Assembly: GCF_016522075.1 (NCBI RefSeq)
Contig: NZ_JAEHFW010000001.1
Location: 682,001-746,000, forward strand
Reading direction: 5' to 3'
Source: Mucilaginibacter segetis
Lineage (GTDB): Bacteria; Bacteroidota; Bacteroidia; Sphingobacteriales; Sphingobacteriaceae
DNA: 64,000 bases
Shown: piece by piece, positions 26,812-35,082 of the stretch
Layout: every line of letters begins with the position of its first letter
Numbering within the stretch: the first letter of the stretch is position 1
Made by a program: the position numbers and the translations under genes
The notes under the pieces: generated by a model
Told to the model about the DNA's origin: nothing
Database searches by the model: none
The model's input: only the letters and a program-made list of their open reading frames with translations

Positions 26812-26817
26812 TAGTTG

Positions 26818-27582
26818 CTATAAAAACATACCACCTGATGCCTCTATGCGTTGCGCGTTTATCCAACGCCCATCTTCGGAACATAAAAAGGCAATTACGC
26901 CACCTATATCGTCCGGCTGTCCGGGTCTGCCCAGGGCGGTAATTGATGAAATAAAATCGTGCATACCGGGGTGACTGTCGAATGCTCGTTTAGTAAAGTC
27001 AGTCTCTATGATTCCGGGCGCAACTAAGTTAGCCGCAATGCCGCGGCTACCCAGTTCTTTTGCCAGGTATTTAGTGAATACTTCAATAGCACCTTTCATA
27101 GATGCGTAAGCTGCATAACCGGGTGTTGCAAAACGCGTAAGCCCGGTTGACAAGTTAATAATACGGCCACCATCGGCAATTACATCCAACAACGTTTGGG
27201 TTAAAAAGTAAACGCCTTTAAAGTGTACATTAAAAAGATTATCAAAGTCTTCTTCGGTAGTTTGGGCAAACGGTGATGCGGCATCGATCCCTGCATTATT
27301 TACTAAAAAATCGAAGGTTGATCTTTCCCACTTCTCTTTAAGCAATTTTATAAGCTGTTGTTTGAAATTTGCAAAGGTGTTTACTTTTCCGGTATCCAGT
27401 TGTAAAGCTCCTGCTTTAAGTCCAAGGGCTTCTATCTCTTTCACCACAGCTTCGGCTTCCTCTTTTTTGCTGCGGTAGGTGATGATCACATCGTTACCCT
27501 TTGCCGCTAATTTTAACGCGGCGTTTTTTCCCAAACCGCGGCTGCCTCCGGTTATTAAGGCTATTTTATTTGTTGTTTCCAT
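26818..27582 (-). CDS. Short-chain dehydrogenase/reductase
   Basis: 254 residues of a classical SDR: NAD(P)-binding TGGSRGLGKN (residues 11-20), LVNNAGID (NNAG), the active-site Ser in NLSTG and YxxxK as YASMK. A basic residue after beta-2 (TYRSKKEE) suggests NADPH preference. The substrate is unknown. An AraC regulator lies 111 bp upstream on the same strand, so the pair is likely a regulated xenobiotic- or aldehyde-response unit. Confidence 0.9.
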   Translation of the reverse strand: METTNKIALITGGSRGLGKNAALKLAAKGNDVIITYRSKKEEAEAVVKEIEALGLKAGALQLDTGKVNTFANFKQQLIKLLKEKWERSTFDFLVNNAGIDAASPFAQTTEEDFDNLFNVHFKGVYFLTQTLLDVIADGGRIINLSTGLTRFATPGYAAYASMKGAIEVFTKYLAKELGSRGIAANLVAPGIIETDFTKRAFDSHPGMHDFISSITALGRPGQPDDIGGVIAFLCSEDGRWINAQRIEASGGMFL

Positions 27583-27693
27583 TTTGCTGTTTTTTAATAA
27601 TGATACAAAGTTGCAGCAAAAAGGTGTCTTAAAATGGTGACTACTTCAGTTTAAATGGTGACAGTTTCAGTATTTTCAAGAATGGTAATATTA

Positions 27694-28086
27694 TTAATGA
27701 CTTAAAGCCGTCTCGTATAATTGTTCGCGATATTGTTTTGGCGTTACTCCTTCAAAACGTTTAAAGAATTTAGTGAAATTAGACGGGTCGAAAGTAAGCT
27801 TTAACGCGATCGCCTTTATCGGGATATTTTGTTGCAGCATATTTTTAGCGAGCACCATTATTTTATCCTCAAAAAACCAGCAGGGCGCTTTCCCTGTAGT
27901 GAGTTTAATGGTATTACTGAGGTGGGTAGGATGGATGTGCAAAATTTCGGCGAAATCCCGTATTTCCAGCATATCATCAACCCTGCCCTGTATTACATCA
28001 TCGAGGTGCTTGTCCACTTCTTTTAAAAAGTCGGCGGTTATTTCATGTTGCCTGGCAAGTATCTTTTTGGGGATGGATGTTGGCAT
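27694..28086 (-). CDS. AraC-type transcriptional regulator, short form
   Basis: 130 residues from the ATG at 28086 (TTG at 28155 would extend it without domain support). It is essentially only the AraC DNA-binding domain: first HTH around HIHPTHLSNTIKLTTGKAP, second around IKAIALKLTFDPSNFTKFFK, and the closing GVTPKQYREQL. No cupin/effector domain is present, so it may sense through protein level or a partner. It is upstream of the SDR gene on the same strand, its probable target. Confidence 0.85.
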   Translation of the reverse strand: MPTSIPKKILARQHEITADFLKEVDKHLDDVIQGRVDDMLEIRDFAEILHIHPTHLSNTIKLTTGKAPCWFFEDKIMVLAKNMLQQNIPIKAIALKLTFDPSNFTKFFKRFEGVTPKQYREQLYETALSH

Positions 28087-28152
28087 GTGTGTTAAAGTTG
28101 GAATTACACACAAATTAACAATTAATAATTGAGGATGATAAATACCATAGTG

Positions 28153-28225
28153 CAATATCCGGCTAAGCCCCGCTCCGTATCATTCCCCTAATTCGAAAGC
28201 GAGGCCGCTAAATAGCCGGATATTG
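28153..28225. repeat. Long imperfect hairpin with perfect 13-bp arms
   Basis: CAATATCCGGCTA (28153-28165) and its exact complement TAGCCGGATATTG (28213-28225) flank 47 bp. Inside, AGCCCCGCT and AGCGAGGCCGCT can extend the pairing with bulges. It is GC-rich against AT-rich surroundings. It could be an operator pair for the AraC gene, a structured RNA, or a REP-like remnant. Confidence 0.5.
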
Positions 28226-28285
28226 TATGCACAGATAGATGTATTGTTATAAAATAATGTGTTGATCGATATTTACCTGGTAATA

Positions 28286-28360
28286 CTAAGCATGTAGCAG
28301 GGCTGTACCTAATAAAAGCAGGCAAATCACGAAAAGCAAATACATAATTAAAATTTTCAT
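28286..28360 (-). CDS. Possible 24-aa hydrophobic micro-protein
   Basis: A 25-codon frame (ATG 28360, TAG 28286) encodes a Lys-containing start followed by an almost uninterrupted run of Leu/Ile/Val/Cys (for example LLFVICLLLLGTALL), a single membrane helix. It is isolated between the AraC gene and the 114-aa gene. There is no homology claim. The composition is striking, but so short a frame may be chance. Confidence 0.3.
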   Translation of the reverse strand: MKILIMYLLFVICLLLLGTALLHA

Positions 28361-28456
28361 AGTATGTGCGTTTTTGATAGTGCTAAATTCAGGAAATATG
28401 CCAACGGGGGCAACCGTGTTTTCACGGTATTTAAAGGGCGTTATAACTGTGATGAA

Positions 28457-28801
28457 TTATTTATCAACCGGTTCTGCCTTTTTTAAAGGTTCACTATCTA
28501 CGCTGATCAATTCTTTTTCTTCAGTTAAAGCCTCGGCAGGGGCGGCGGCATAATTAAGTTTACGGAAGCGCCATATTGCAAAGGCGGGTTCCTGCATACG
28601 GCCTATAAGCTTAAAAAATTTAGGAAAATTATGCACTTCATCTAAAAGTACACCGGTAACAATGCCATTATTATCCAGTATTTCACGTATGGTGTACTCC
28701 TTGTCTTTGGTTATCCATATCTCAAAGTCGCGCCTTATCTCTGTGCTTTTATCAGCATCAATTTTATCGTTTATACAAATTACTTTATCGCCCGGCCTCA
28801 T
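28457..28801 (-). CDS. Conserved hypothetical protein (114 aa), SH3-like
   Basis: The N-terminal half is a small beta-rich domain (RPGDKVICINDKIDAD, KEYTIREILDNNGIVTGVLL) like KOW/SH3-type barrels. The C-terminal tail is charged and low-complexity. No signal peptide, no recognised family. It follows the membrane kinase at 28890-30224 by 88 bp on the same strand. CAAAAGTA at 28819-28826 reads as TACTTTTG on the minus strand, a likely -7 box of its own. Confidence 0.65.
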   Translation of the reverse strand: MRPGDKVICINDKIDADKSTEIRRDFEIWITKDKEYTIREILDNNGIVTGVLLDEVHNFPKFFKLIGRMQEPAFAIWRFRKLNYAAAPAEALTEEKELISVDSEPLKKAEPVDK

Positions 28802-28889
28802 AATAAATAATCAAAATTCAAAAGTAAAAATTCAACAGCAAATAATGCAGATAGTTTTAAAAGAGAAACTTGAAATGGTATATCAAACA

Positions 28890-30224
28890 TTAATTACCGG
28901 TTGGCATGGCCACATAAAAAGTAGTGCCGTGGTTTTGTGTGCTCTCCAGCCATATGCGTCCGCCCTGCATCTCAGTAAATTCCTTACACAGTAAAAGCCC
29001 TAAACCTACCCCTTTCTCCCTTTCGGTACCGAAGGTGGATTCCGCTCTTAACGAGAACAGTTCGTTTCGTTTTTCATCTGTTATACCAATACCGTTATCG
29101 CTCACAATAAGCCAGCATTCACCATCCTTTTGCTCGGCCTTAAAGTAAATGCTGCCGCCGGGCCGGGTAAATTTAATAGCGTTATTCAGCAGGTTACGTA
29201 TTACCAGTTGCAGCATGTCATTATCAGCTATTATTTTGGTATCCCAATCTAAATCGGCGGTTAGGGTGATGTTTTTTTTGAGCGCAATGGATCTGTCAAG
29301 CTCCAGGGTATTAAAAAGCGCATCCCTTAGGGTTACATAACCCAGCTTAACACTTACGCCGCCCATTTGCCCTTTAGACCACATTAATAACTTACCCAGC
29401 ATATCAATAGTGCGGCGTGTTACTTTCAGCAGGTCGTCTTCCACTAATTTACGCTCTGCCGTATCCAGCTCATATTCGGTAACCAGTTCCAGGTAGTTTT
29501 GGATATTACTAAGCGGTGATCTCAGATCATGCGCTATTATGGACATTAGTTTATTACGTTCTGTATTTATGCGTTCCAGTTCCTGGTTCTGCTCTATTAT
29601 TTGCTGGTTCTTTTTTTGTATAGCTTCTGCTTTTTCAGCAGATGAACGTTTCTCATAATCGTAATTACGTTTAAGGTAAGTAACGGTAAAGTAAATTACT
29701 ATTACTACTACAACATAAGCCGAAGTAATATCCAAAAAACGGCCTTTTCTGTCTAAGTAAGTATCAGGGATAAGTTCGGGATGGTAATATTCTGTTAAGT
29801 GTAAACCAATCACCATCAAAAGATTAATACCTACCCATAGTTTTTTTTGTTTGCGTGGTACTACGCATATTAATAATAACGTGCTTAAACCCAATAGCAT
29901 ATCGGTAGGGCCAAAAGTGCCGGAGTTTAAAAAAAAGTTTACAGCAAACAGCAGGTTACCCACTATGGCAAATACCATAATGGCCATTTTCATTTTACCG
30001 TGATGGCGAGATACATAATATAGCAGTATAAAAACGCAAAAGGTAACTAAACTCGCAAATGCTACATAAGGTAAGCCGATAATCCAGTTAAAAGGAACAT
30101 TATAAGCAAGAGCAAACAGGGCAACTATACAAAGTGAATGAAATATCCGGCCCTCAAGCGGAAACTCTGTAGTTGAACCTACCAGCCTTATCCAAAGCTT
30201 ATTAATATTTGCTAAAAAGCTCAA
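28890..30224 (-). CDS. Membrane-bound sensor histidine kinase
   Basis: 444 residues with a TTG start (30224), because no ATG lies upstream of the first membrane segment. About six hydrophobic helices occupy residues 25-190. A short coiled coil (about 195-220, IIEQNQELERINTERNKL) follows, then HisKA with H-box IIAHDLRSPLSNIQNYLE. HATPase_c has NLLNNAIKFT, VSDNGIGI and GVGLGLLLCKEF. No receiver is attached or adjacent, so its partner regulator is elsewhere. The integral sensor domain suggests detection of a membrane-state or lipophilic signal. Confidence 0.88.
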   Translation of the reverse strand: MSFLANINKLWIRLVGSTTEFPLEGRIFHSLCIVALFALAYNVPFNWIIGLPYVAFASLVTFCVFILLYYVSRHHGKMKMAIMVFAIVGNLLFAVNFFLNSGTFGPTDMLLGLSTLLLICVVPRKQKKLWVGINLLMVIGLHLTEYYHPELIPDTYLDRKGRFLDITSAYVVVVIVIYFTVTYLKRNYDYEKRSSAEKAEAIQKKNQQIIEQNQELERINTERNKLMSIIAHDLRSPLSNIQNYLELVTEYELDTAERKLVEDDLLKVTRRTIDMLGKLLMWSKGQMGGVSVKLGYVTLRDALFNTLELDRSIALKKNITLTADLDWDTKIIADNDMLQLVIRNLLNNAIKFTRPGGSIYFKAEQKDGECWLIVSDNGIGITDEKRNELFSLRAESTFGTEREKGVGLGLLLCKEFTEMQGGRIWLESTQNHGTTFYVAMPTGN

Positions 30225-30433
30225 AACAGATTTTTTTATTAGGGATCATCACAAGGTTACATATAATATTTAAAAGTGCTAAAACACGCTTTAAATAAAC
30301 TTTTTATAAAATTTATATCATATATAATATAAAGAAAACTATAAATTTAAGTAAACCAGCGCTAAAAAAAACATAAGGTTTTTTACTTAAATTTTAAGCT
30401 GCTATCTGTCTATTTAACACCGGTTAAATTTGT

Positions 30434-30853
30434 TTAGGCTGGGTATTTCTCTTTTAATAAATTGCAGGAGCGCTCAATAAGTTTTTTTAGTATGTCATTG
30501 TCGATATCTTGCAGCTTTTTAATGTAAATGCAGCCCTTACCTGCTTTATATTTGCCAAATTTTGCCAGTAGATCGTTACTCTCAGTACCACCCATTATAT
30601 ATAAGGTTATGATATTGTTTTTGCGGGGCGAAAAACCAGCCAAGCAACTATAACCTTCATGTCCGCTGGCGTATTTGTAATTATATTTTCCAAATCCTAT
30701 GATAGCCGTTCCCCACATGGTGGCAGGTTCGCCGGATGCTTCTTCCATTATATTTATCAGTTTATAACAATCGTTACATACATTTTCATCCGCAATAGTA
30801 TCCAAAAAGGTTTGGGGCGTTTGCGTGGTAGGTTTGGTTTTTTGCTCGGCCAT
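30434..30853 (-). CDS. DUF1801 (YdhG-like) protein
   Basis: 139 residues from the ATG at 30853; the longer in-frame start adds a non-family N-terminus. Central GTAIIGFGKYNYKYASGHEG and the C-terminal GKGCIYIKKLQDID match DUF1801, a small alpha/beta fold. Function unknown. Single gene. Confidence 0.85.
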   Translation of the reverse strand: MAEQKTKPTTQTPQTFLDTIADENVCNDCYKLINIMEEASGEPATMWGTAIIGFGKYNYKYASGHEGYSCLAGFSPRKNNIITLYIMGGTESNDLLAKFGKYKAGKGCIYIKKLQDIDNDILKKLIERSCNLLKEKYPA

Positions 30854-30874
30854 GGGGTGAGGGGTTTGGTTGAT

Positions 30875-30882
30875 CAAATATA
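30875..30882 (-). promoter_or_regulatory. Putative -7 box (TATATTTG) for the DUF1801 gene
   Basis: On the minus strand it matches TAnnTTTG, 21 bp before the ATG at 30853. No clear -33 element. Confidence 0.35.
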
Positions 30883-30995
30883 AAAAAATCATATTTAAAA
30901 AAAATCGCCGGGTATATGGTGTTTGGAGGATTGTACCGCTGTACTAAATTAATATCAGTTGTAATTATTTCACCAACTTTTGAGGTTTGAATTTT

Positions 30996-31003
30996 TATTT
31001 TTG
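30996..31003 (+). promoter_or_regulatory. -7 box (TATTTTTG) 7 bp before the GNAT start
   Basis: It matches TAnnTTTG and ends 7 bp before the ATG at 31011, predicting a leader of 0-3 nt. Confidence 0.45.
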
Positions 31004-31010
31004 AATTTAT

Positions 31011-31523
31011 ATGGAAATACGGAGGGCCAAACTAACTGATATACCTCAGATAATGAACATTATAAATGAGGTAGTGCCTATTATGATTGCAGCCGGTAAT
31101 TTGCAATGGGATGACTATTACCCTAATGCGGAAGTTTTTAAGAACGATATATCTCTGGAGCAATTATGGGTAGCTGATATTGATGGCCGGATAGCAGGAG
31201 CTGCAGCAATTACGACAGAACAATCGCCGGAATATGCGGCCATCGGTTGGGATATTACACAAACCGCAATAGTTACACACAGGCTGGTGGTTAATCCTGA
31301 ATACAGGGGGCAGGGTATAGCGGCCGCATTGTTGCAACAGGCCGAGCGGGTGGCTGTTCAAAGAAATATAAAGTTGCTGCGTATTGATACCAATACAAAA
31401 AATGAAGCCACCCAAAAGCTTTTTCCAAAAATGGGATACATTTATGCGGGGGAGATAGGTCTTGATTTTAGGCCGGGATTAAGGTTTTATTGTTATGAAA
31501 AAGAATTGACAAATGAAAATTGA
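31011..31523 (+). CDS. GNAT N-acetyltransferase
   Basis: 170 residues: EIRRAKLTDIPQIMNIINEV at the N-terminus, acetyl-CoA motif A RLVVNPEYRGQGIAAALLQQ (R-G-x-G-I/A) and motif B LLRIDTNTKNEATQKLFPKM. Resembles the family acting on small amines or peptides. Substrate unknown. Monocistronic, with a hairpin after the stop. Confidence 0.9.
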   Translation: MEIRRAKLTDIPQIMNIINEVVPIMIAAGNLQWDDYYPNAEVFKNDISLEQLWVADIDGRIAGAAAITTEQSPEYAAIGWDITQTAIVTHRLVVNPEYRGQGIAAALLQQAERVAVQRNIKLLRIDTNTKNEATQKLFPKMGYIYAGEIGLDFRPGLRFYCYEKELTNEN

Positions 31524-31528
31524 CATGG

Positions 31529-31552
31529 CCTGCCAATTTCTAAGTTGGCAGG
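31529..31552 (+). terminator. Hairpin after the GNAT gene
   Basis: A perfect 8-bp stem CCTGCCAA/TTGGCAGG with an 8-nt loop, 5 bp after the stop. The downstream T-run (GTTTTT) is displaced by 9 nt, so termination may be partial. Confidence 0.6.
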
Positions 31553-31634
31553 ACGAATAAGTTTTTCATATTAATTCATAAAAACACTATCTTCACTTTT
31601 CACCGGATCTCTATCACAATAATCATTTCTTAAC

Positions 31635-33002
31635 ATGAAAGAAAAAGACGAAGCATCGCGCAGGGGGTTTATCAAAAAACTGGCCACTGGGGCGGCTGCT
31701 GTAGCCGCTGGAAACAGTTTGTTAGCTGCTAATACATCAGTACAAAGCTTCCATTATCTTAAACAGCAGTATAACCAATTCGGCCCTAATGATCAGGTAA
31801 ACATTGCTCTGATAGGAGGTGGGGGTATGGGTACGTCTGATACCAACACGGCATTGCAAATACCCGGTGTAAAACTGGTTGCCGTATGCGATTTGTATGA
31901 TGGCCGTTTAAAAGATGCAAAAACCAAATGGGGTGCAGATATTTACACCACCAAAGTTTATAAAGAAATACTTAACCGTAAAGATATTGATGCAGTAATT
32001 GTGGCCACACCCGATCACTGGCACCAGCAAATTTCAGTTGATGCCATGCATGCCGGCAAGCATGTGTATTGTGAAAAGCCAATGGTACATTCCATAATGG
32101 AAGGCCCTGCGGTAATAAAAGCCCAGCAGGAAACCGGCAAAGTTTTTCAGGTAGGCAGCCAGGGCGTTTCCTCTTTGGGCAATGAAAAGGCCAGGGAGTT
32201 GCTTCAAAGCGGCGCTATTGGTGAATTAAACTATGCTGAGGGTTTTTGGGCACGCCGCGGAGCAGTAGAGGTTTGGCAATATCCGATCCCTGAAGATGCG
32301 TCAACCCAAACAGTAGATTGGGAAACCTATATCAGCAATACGAAAAAGCGCCCCTATGATTCTAAGCGATTTTTCCGCTGGAGAAACTACACCGACTACG
32401 GCACGGGCATGGCGGGCGATCTGTTTGTGCACCTCTTCAGTAGTTTACACTTCATTACCAACTCCATGGGGCCAAATAAAATATATGCATCAGGCGGCTT
32501 ACGCTACTGGCATGATGGCCGCGAAGTACCTGACGTTTTACTGGGTACGTTCGACTATGGCAAAACCGCGATGCACCCGGCGTTTAACCTATCGTTGCGT
32601 TGTAATTTTGTGGATGGTACCAGCGGTACAACTTATCTTAAACTGGTAGGCAGCGAGGGCGCCATGGATATTACCTGGGACAGTGTAACCCTTAAACGTA
32701 ATAAAATCGTGGCATCGGATGACCCCTTCTATATAGAAAAAATGAAGCAAGCCGGGCAAACAGACAGCGGTCGCAAACACATATTACCGCCTCAGGAGAT
32801 CACTTACGAAGCTGAAAAAGGTTACAAAGGTGGCCCTTATGATCACATGAATAACTTTATTACCGCTATACGCAATAATGGCAAAGTTGCAGAGGATGCC
32901 ATATTTGGCTACCGTGCAGCTGCACCGGCATTATTATGTAATGACAGCTATTTTAAAAATGCACCTATGTTTTGGGATCCTGAAAAGATGAAGATGGGGT
33001 AA
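31635..33002 (+). CDS. Tat-exported Gfo/Idh/MocA-family oxidoreductase
   Basis: 455 residues. A twin-arginine signal (SRRGFIKKLATGAAAVAAG) is at the N-terminus. The NAD(P)-binding Rossmann motif reads VNIALIGGGGMG, and the family catalytic motif is CEKPMV in GKHVYCEKPMV. Exported members of this family in Bacteroidota act on glycosides, carrying bound cofactor across the membrane. The downstream alginate-lyase-like lipoprotein on the opposite strand makes a polysaccharide role plausible but unproven. Confidence 0.9.
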   Translation: MKEKDEASRRGFIKKLATGAAAVAAGNSLLAANTSVQSFHYLKQQYNQFGPNDQVNIALIGGGGMGTSDTNTALQIPGVKLVAVCDLYDGRLKDAKTKWGADIYTTKVYKEILNRKDIDAVIVATPDHWHQQISVDAMHAGKHVYCEKPMVHSIMEGPAVIKAQQETGKVFQVGSQGVSSLGNEKARELLQSGAIGELNYAEGFWARRGAVEVWQYPIPEDASTQTVDWETYISNTKKRPYDSKRFFRWRNYTDYGTGMAGDLFVHLFSSLHFITNSMGPNKIYASGGLRYWHDGREVPDVLLGTFDYGKTAMHPAFNLSLRCNFVDGTSGTTYLKLVGSEGAMDITWDSVTLKRNKIVASDDPFYIEKMKQAGQTDSGRKHILPPQEITYEAEKGYKGGPYDHMNNFITAIRNNGKVAEDAIFGYRAAAPALLCNDSYFKNAPMFWDPEKMKMG

Positions 33003-33052
33003 ACCTCATCCCAATCACATAACTAAAGCACTTTACGTATCCGGATAAATTT

Positions 33053-33086
33053 AAAAAGGCTGCACTATTTAAAGCGCAGCCTTTTT
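33053..33086. terminator. Bidirectional hairpin terminator
   Basis: An 11-bp stem AAAAAGGCTGC/GCAGCCTTTTT with a 12-nt loop and a T-run on each strand. It sits between the stops of the oxidoreductase (33002) and the lyase-like gene (33106). Confidence 0.85.
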
Positions 33087-33105
33087 TAAATTTAACTAAT
33101 TCAAC

Positions 33106-34683
33106 TTACTGATTTAATCCGAAGGACTCCCAACCTTGTGGGGTTGTACGGGTACAGGTCATGGCCTGTGTGCCGTTCTCGCTTGATACATATTTACCGT
33201 TATTGCCTTGCAAGGTTATCTTGCCATCACTGGTAACTCCCCAGGTAAATTTTTCCCAGTCGCCCGGGCTGGTACGGTTGCAGGTAATGGGTTGTGTGCC
33301 ATTCTCGCTTGATACGTATTTACCCATGCTGCGCAGATAAATTTTGCCATTGCCTGCATCAAGTACAGTAAAATGTTCCCAATCGCCATCAGTAGAGCGT
33401 GTACAGGTCATGGCCTGTGTGCCGTTCTCACCGCTTACATATTTACCGTTAAAGCCTTTAAGCGATATTACGGTTCCTATAGGCGGGTTGTTACTTGGTG
33501 GCGTGGTGCCGCCGCCTAAATTGTAATGGGTGTAGGTAGTAAAGCCTAAAAAGGTATTATCGGCTGGAGCTCCGAGCGGATCGTGAAGGTCTCTTAGCGC
33601 ACCCATGTTTGAAGTTCCGTAATGGTGGTAAGCCACCTCGATACCGCCGTATACCGCGCTGTTGGTGGTGCAATAATCGCAGCTGATGTTCTGAAAAAAT
33701 GAGCGGTACATAAAATCATAGCCGGCACTTATACGGTTTGACAAAGCGGTATATAATGAGTTATCGCCCTGCATAGCCGCAATTTCAGCAGCATAAGTAA
33801 AACCGGTTAAAGAATATTGATAATGCACACAATCAGTTCGGTCGCATTCCTCGGGCATTGTACCATCTGAGTGTATCATGTTGGGCATAGTGATGTTCAG
33901 CTCGTTTTCGCCATCATTAAATACATTGGCGCTGTTCAGAAAAACGCCAATAGCCATTTTTGCATATCCTGCAGATACGTTCCAGTTGTTGTTATAGTTA
34001 TAACCGTCGCTGCCAAAGGTGTGGTTAATGTAATTGTTTTTTACATTGTTAAGATAGTTGCTAAAGGTATTGATATCCGCCTGCGACCAGTTAGCAGATA
34101 CTCCATTTGGCTGATAATACCGGATGATCTCGGCAGCAGCCACAAAGCTCGGTGTGGTCCATGATGCCTCCAGATCTGGTTGATGAGGATTGTCGGACGC
34201 ATCAATAGGAGCGTAGTTCTGGAAAGTGGATGCCCACCCATTCAGGATGAACTTACATTTATCCGACCATTGTGTATCGCCTGTTTTAGCAAAACGAAGG
34301 GCCAGCGCGTAAGCCAGTACAGCATCCTTCCTGATCTGTGATTTCGACGGGCTGGTATGACCGTTAGAACCCACATAAACAGTAGAATAAAATTGTGTTG
34401 GCATAGGGTTGTTATCAATAAAATCGATCACTTTTTGATAAGCCGCACTGCGTACAGGATCGCCGCTGTTTGCCTGGCTGCGTATCAGATCAAGATTAGC
34501 CGCAGTGTTTAACACACCCGGATGTACAAATGAGGTTACCGAGCGAGGCACAGTTGATGTTGCTGTTTCTGCATTTGTTGAAGCATCGTTAGTTACTAAT
34601 GATTTTTTACATTGGGTAAAAAACAGGGCTGCAGTAAGTAACAGGATGCAACCCACCCAATAAGAAAGGTTAGTTTTCTTCAT
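33106..34683 (-). CDS. Secreted alginate-lyase-like lipoprotein with C-terminal beta-trefoil repeats
   Basis: 525 residues. A lipoprotein signal ends at LFFTQC (lipid Cys near residue 25). Residues about 50-390 form an (alpha/alpha) toroid of the alginate lyase type: helix-rich, with NNNWNVSAGYAKMAIGVFLN and a HYQYSLTGFTYAAEIAAM region. Residues 403-525 contain three related segments of about 40 residues, each with GKYVS(S/G)ENGTQ and TCxR...W, forming one fascin-like beta-trefoil that probably binds carbohydrate. It likely cleaves uronate-containing polysaccharide at the cell surface. Exact polymer unknown. Single gene. Confidence 0.82.
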   Translation of the reverse strand: MKKTNLSYWVGCILLLTAALFFTQCKKSLVTNDASTNAETATSTVPRSVTSFVHPGVLNTAANLDLIRSQANSGDPVRSAAYQKVIDFIDNNPMPTQFYSTVYVGSNGHTSPSKSQIRKDAVLAYALALRFAKTGDTQWSDKCKFILNGWASTFQNYAPIDASDNPHQPDLEASWTTPSFVAAAEIIRYYQPNGVSANWSQADINTFSNYLNNVKNNYINHTFGSDGYNYNNNWNVSAGYAKMAIGVFLNSANVFNDGENELNITMPNMIHSDGTMPEECDRTDCVHYQYSLTGFTYAAEIAAMQGDNSLYTALSNRISAGYDFMYRSFFQNISCDYCTTNSAVYGGIEVAYHHYGTSNMGALRDLHDPLGAPADNTFLGFTTYTHYNLGGGTTPPSNNPPIGTVISLKGFNGKYVSGENGTQAMTCTRSTDGDWEHFTVLDAGNGKIYLRSMGKYVSSENGTQPITCNRTSPGDWEKFTWGVTSDGKITLQGNNGKYVSSENGTQAMTCTRTTPQGWESFGLNQ

Positions 34684-35082
34684 AATAAAATTTAATAGTT
34701 GGTTATAGATATAGTTAGTTCACATTTGGTGTTCTCCCGGATGAGGCGATATGCGCCAATCGGAAAAAATTGGTCATCAGCGCCTTTTGCGCCGAATTGT
34801 TAGATCAAAACTATTTAACTAAAAAGTAAGATTGTAGTGTTTTCGGCAATTTATTTACGATAACGTTTTCGCAATTGTTTGTTAAACAAGTACTTAAATT
34901 ATAAAAAAGTACCCTCAGCTTACTTAAAAGATAAATAATGTTTTACTCTGGTAATTATGAGCAGTGTATTAATGACTCGAATTTTTGCTCATTGAAAATG
35001 CAATCTGCTGCTAAATATGTAAGGATTTGTATTATCATAAATCGTAAAAACAATTTGCTGTAAATAGTTATTTTTGCGGGCT
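34684..35082. other. 399-bp divergent intergenic region, no gene seen
   Basis: It lies between the lyase-like gene and valS. It contains a small inverted pair CCAAT (34756)/ATTGG (34769), two GCGCC-type repeats nearby (34754, 34788), and CAAAACTA (34806-34813), which on the minus strand reads TAGTTTTG and could be a -7 box for the lyase gene with a leader of about 120 nt. The rest is AT-rich and featureless. Confidence 0.4.
35069..35076 (+). promoter_or_regulatory. -7 box (TATTTTTG) immediately before valS
   Basis: It matches TAnnTTTG and ends 6 bp before the valS ATG at 35083, which places the transcription start on the start codon or 1-3 nt before it. No TTG at the normal -33 spacing. Confidence 0.45.

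Noticed and set aside
33106..33480. CRISPR-like repeats
   Set aside because: The repeats are coding, of about 40 residues, and form a protein beta-trefoil.
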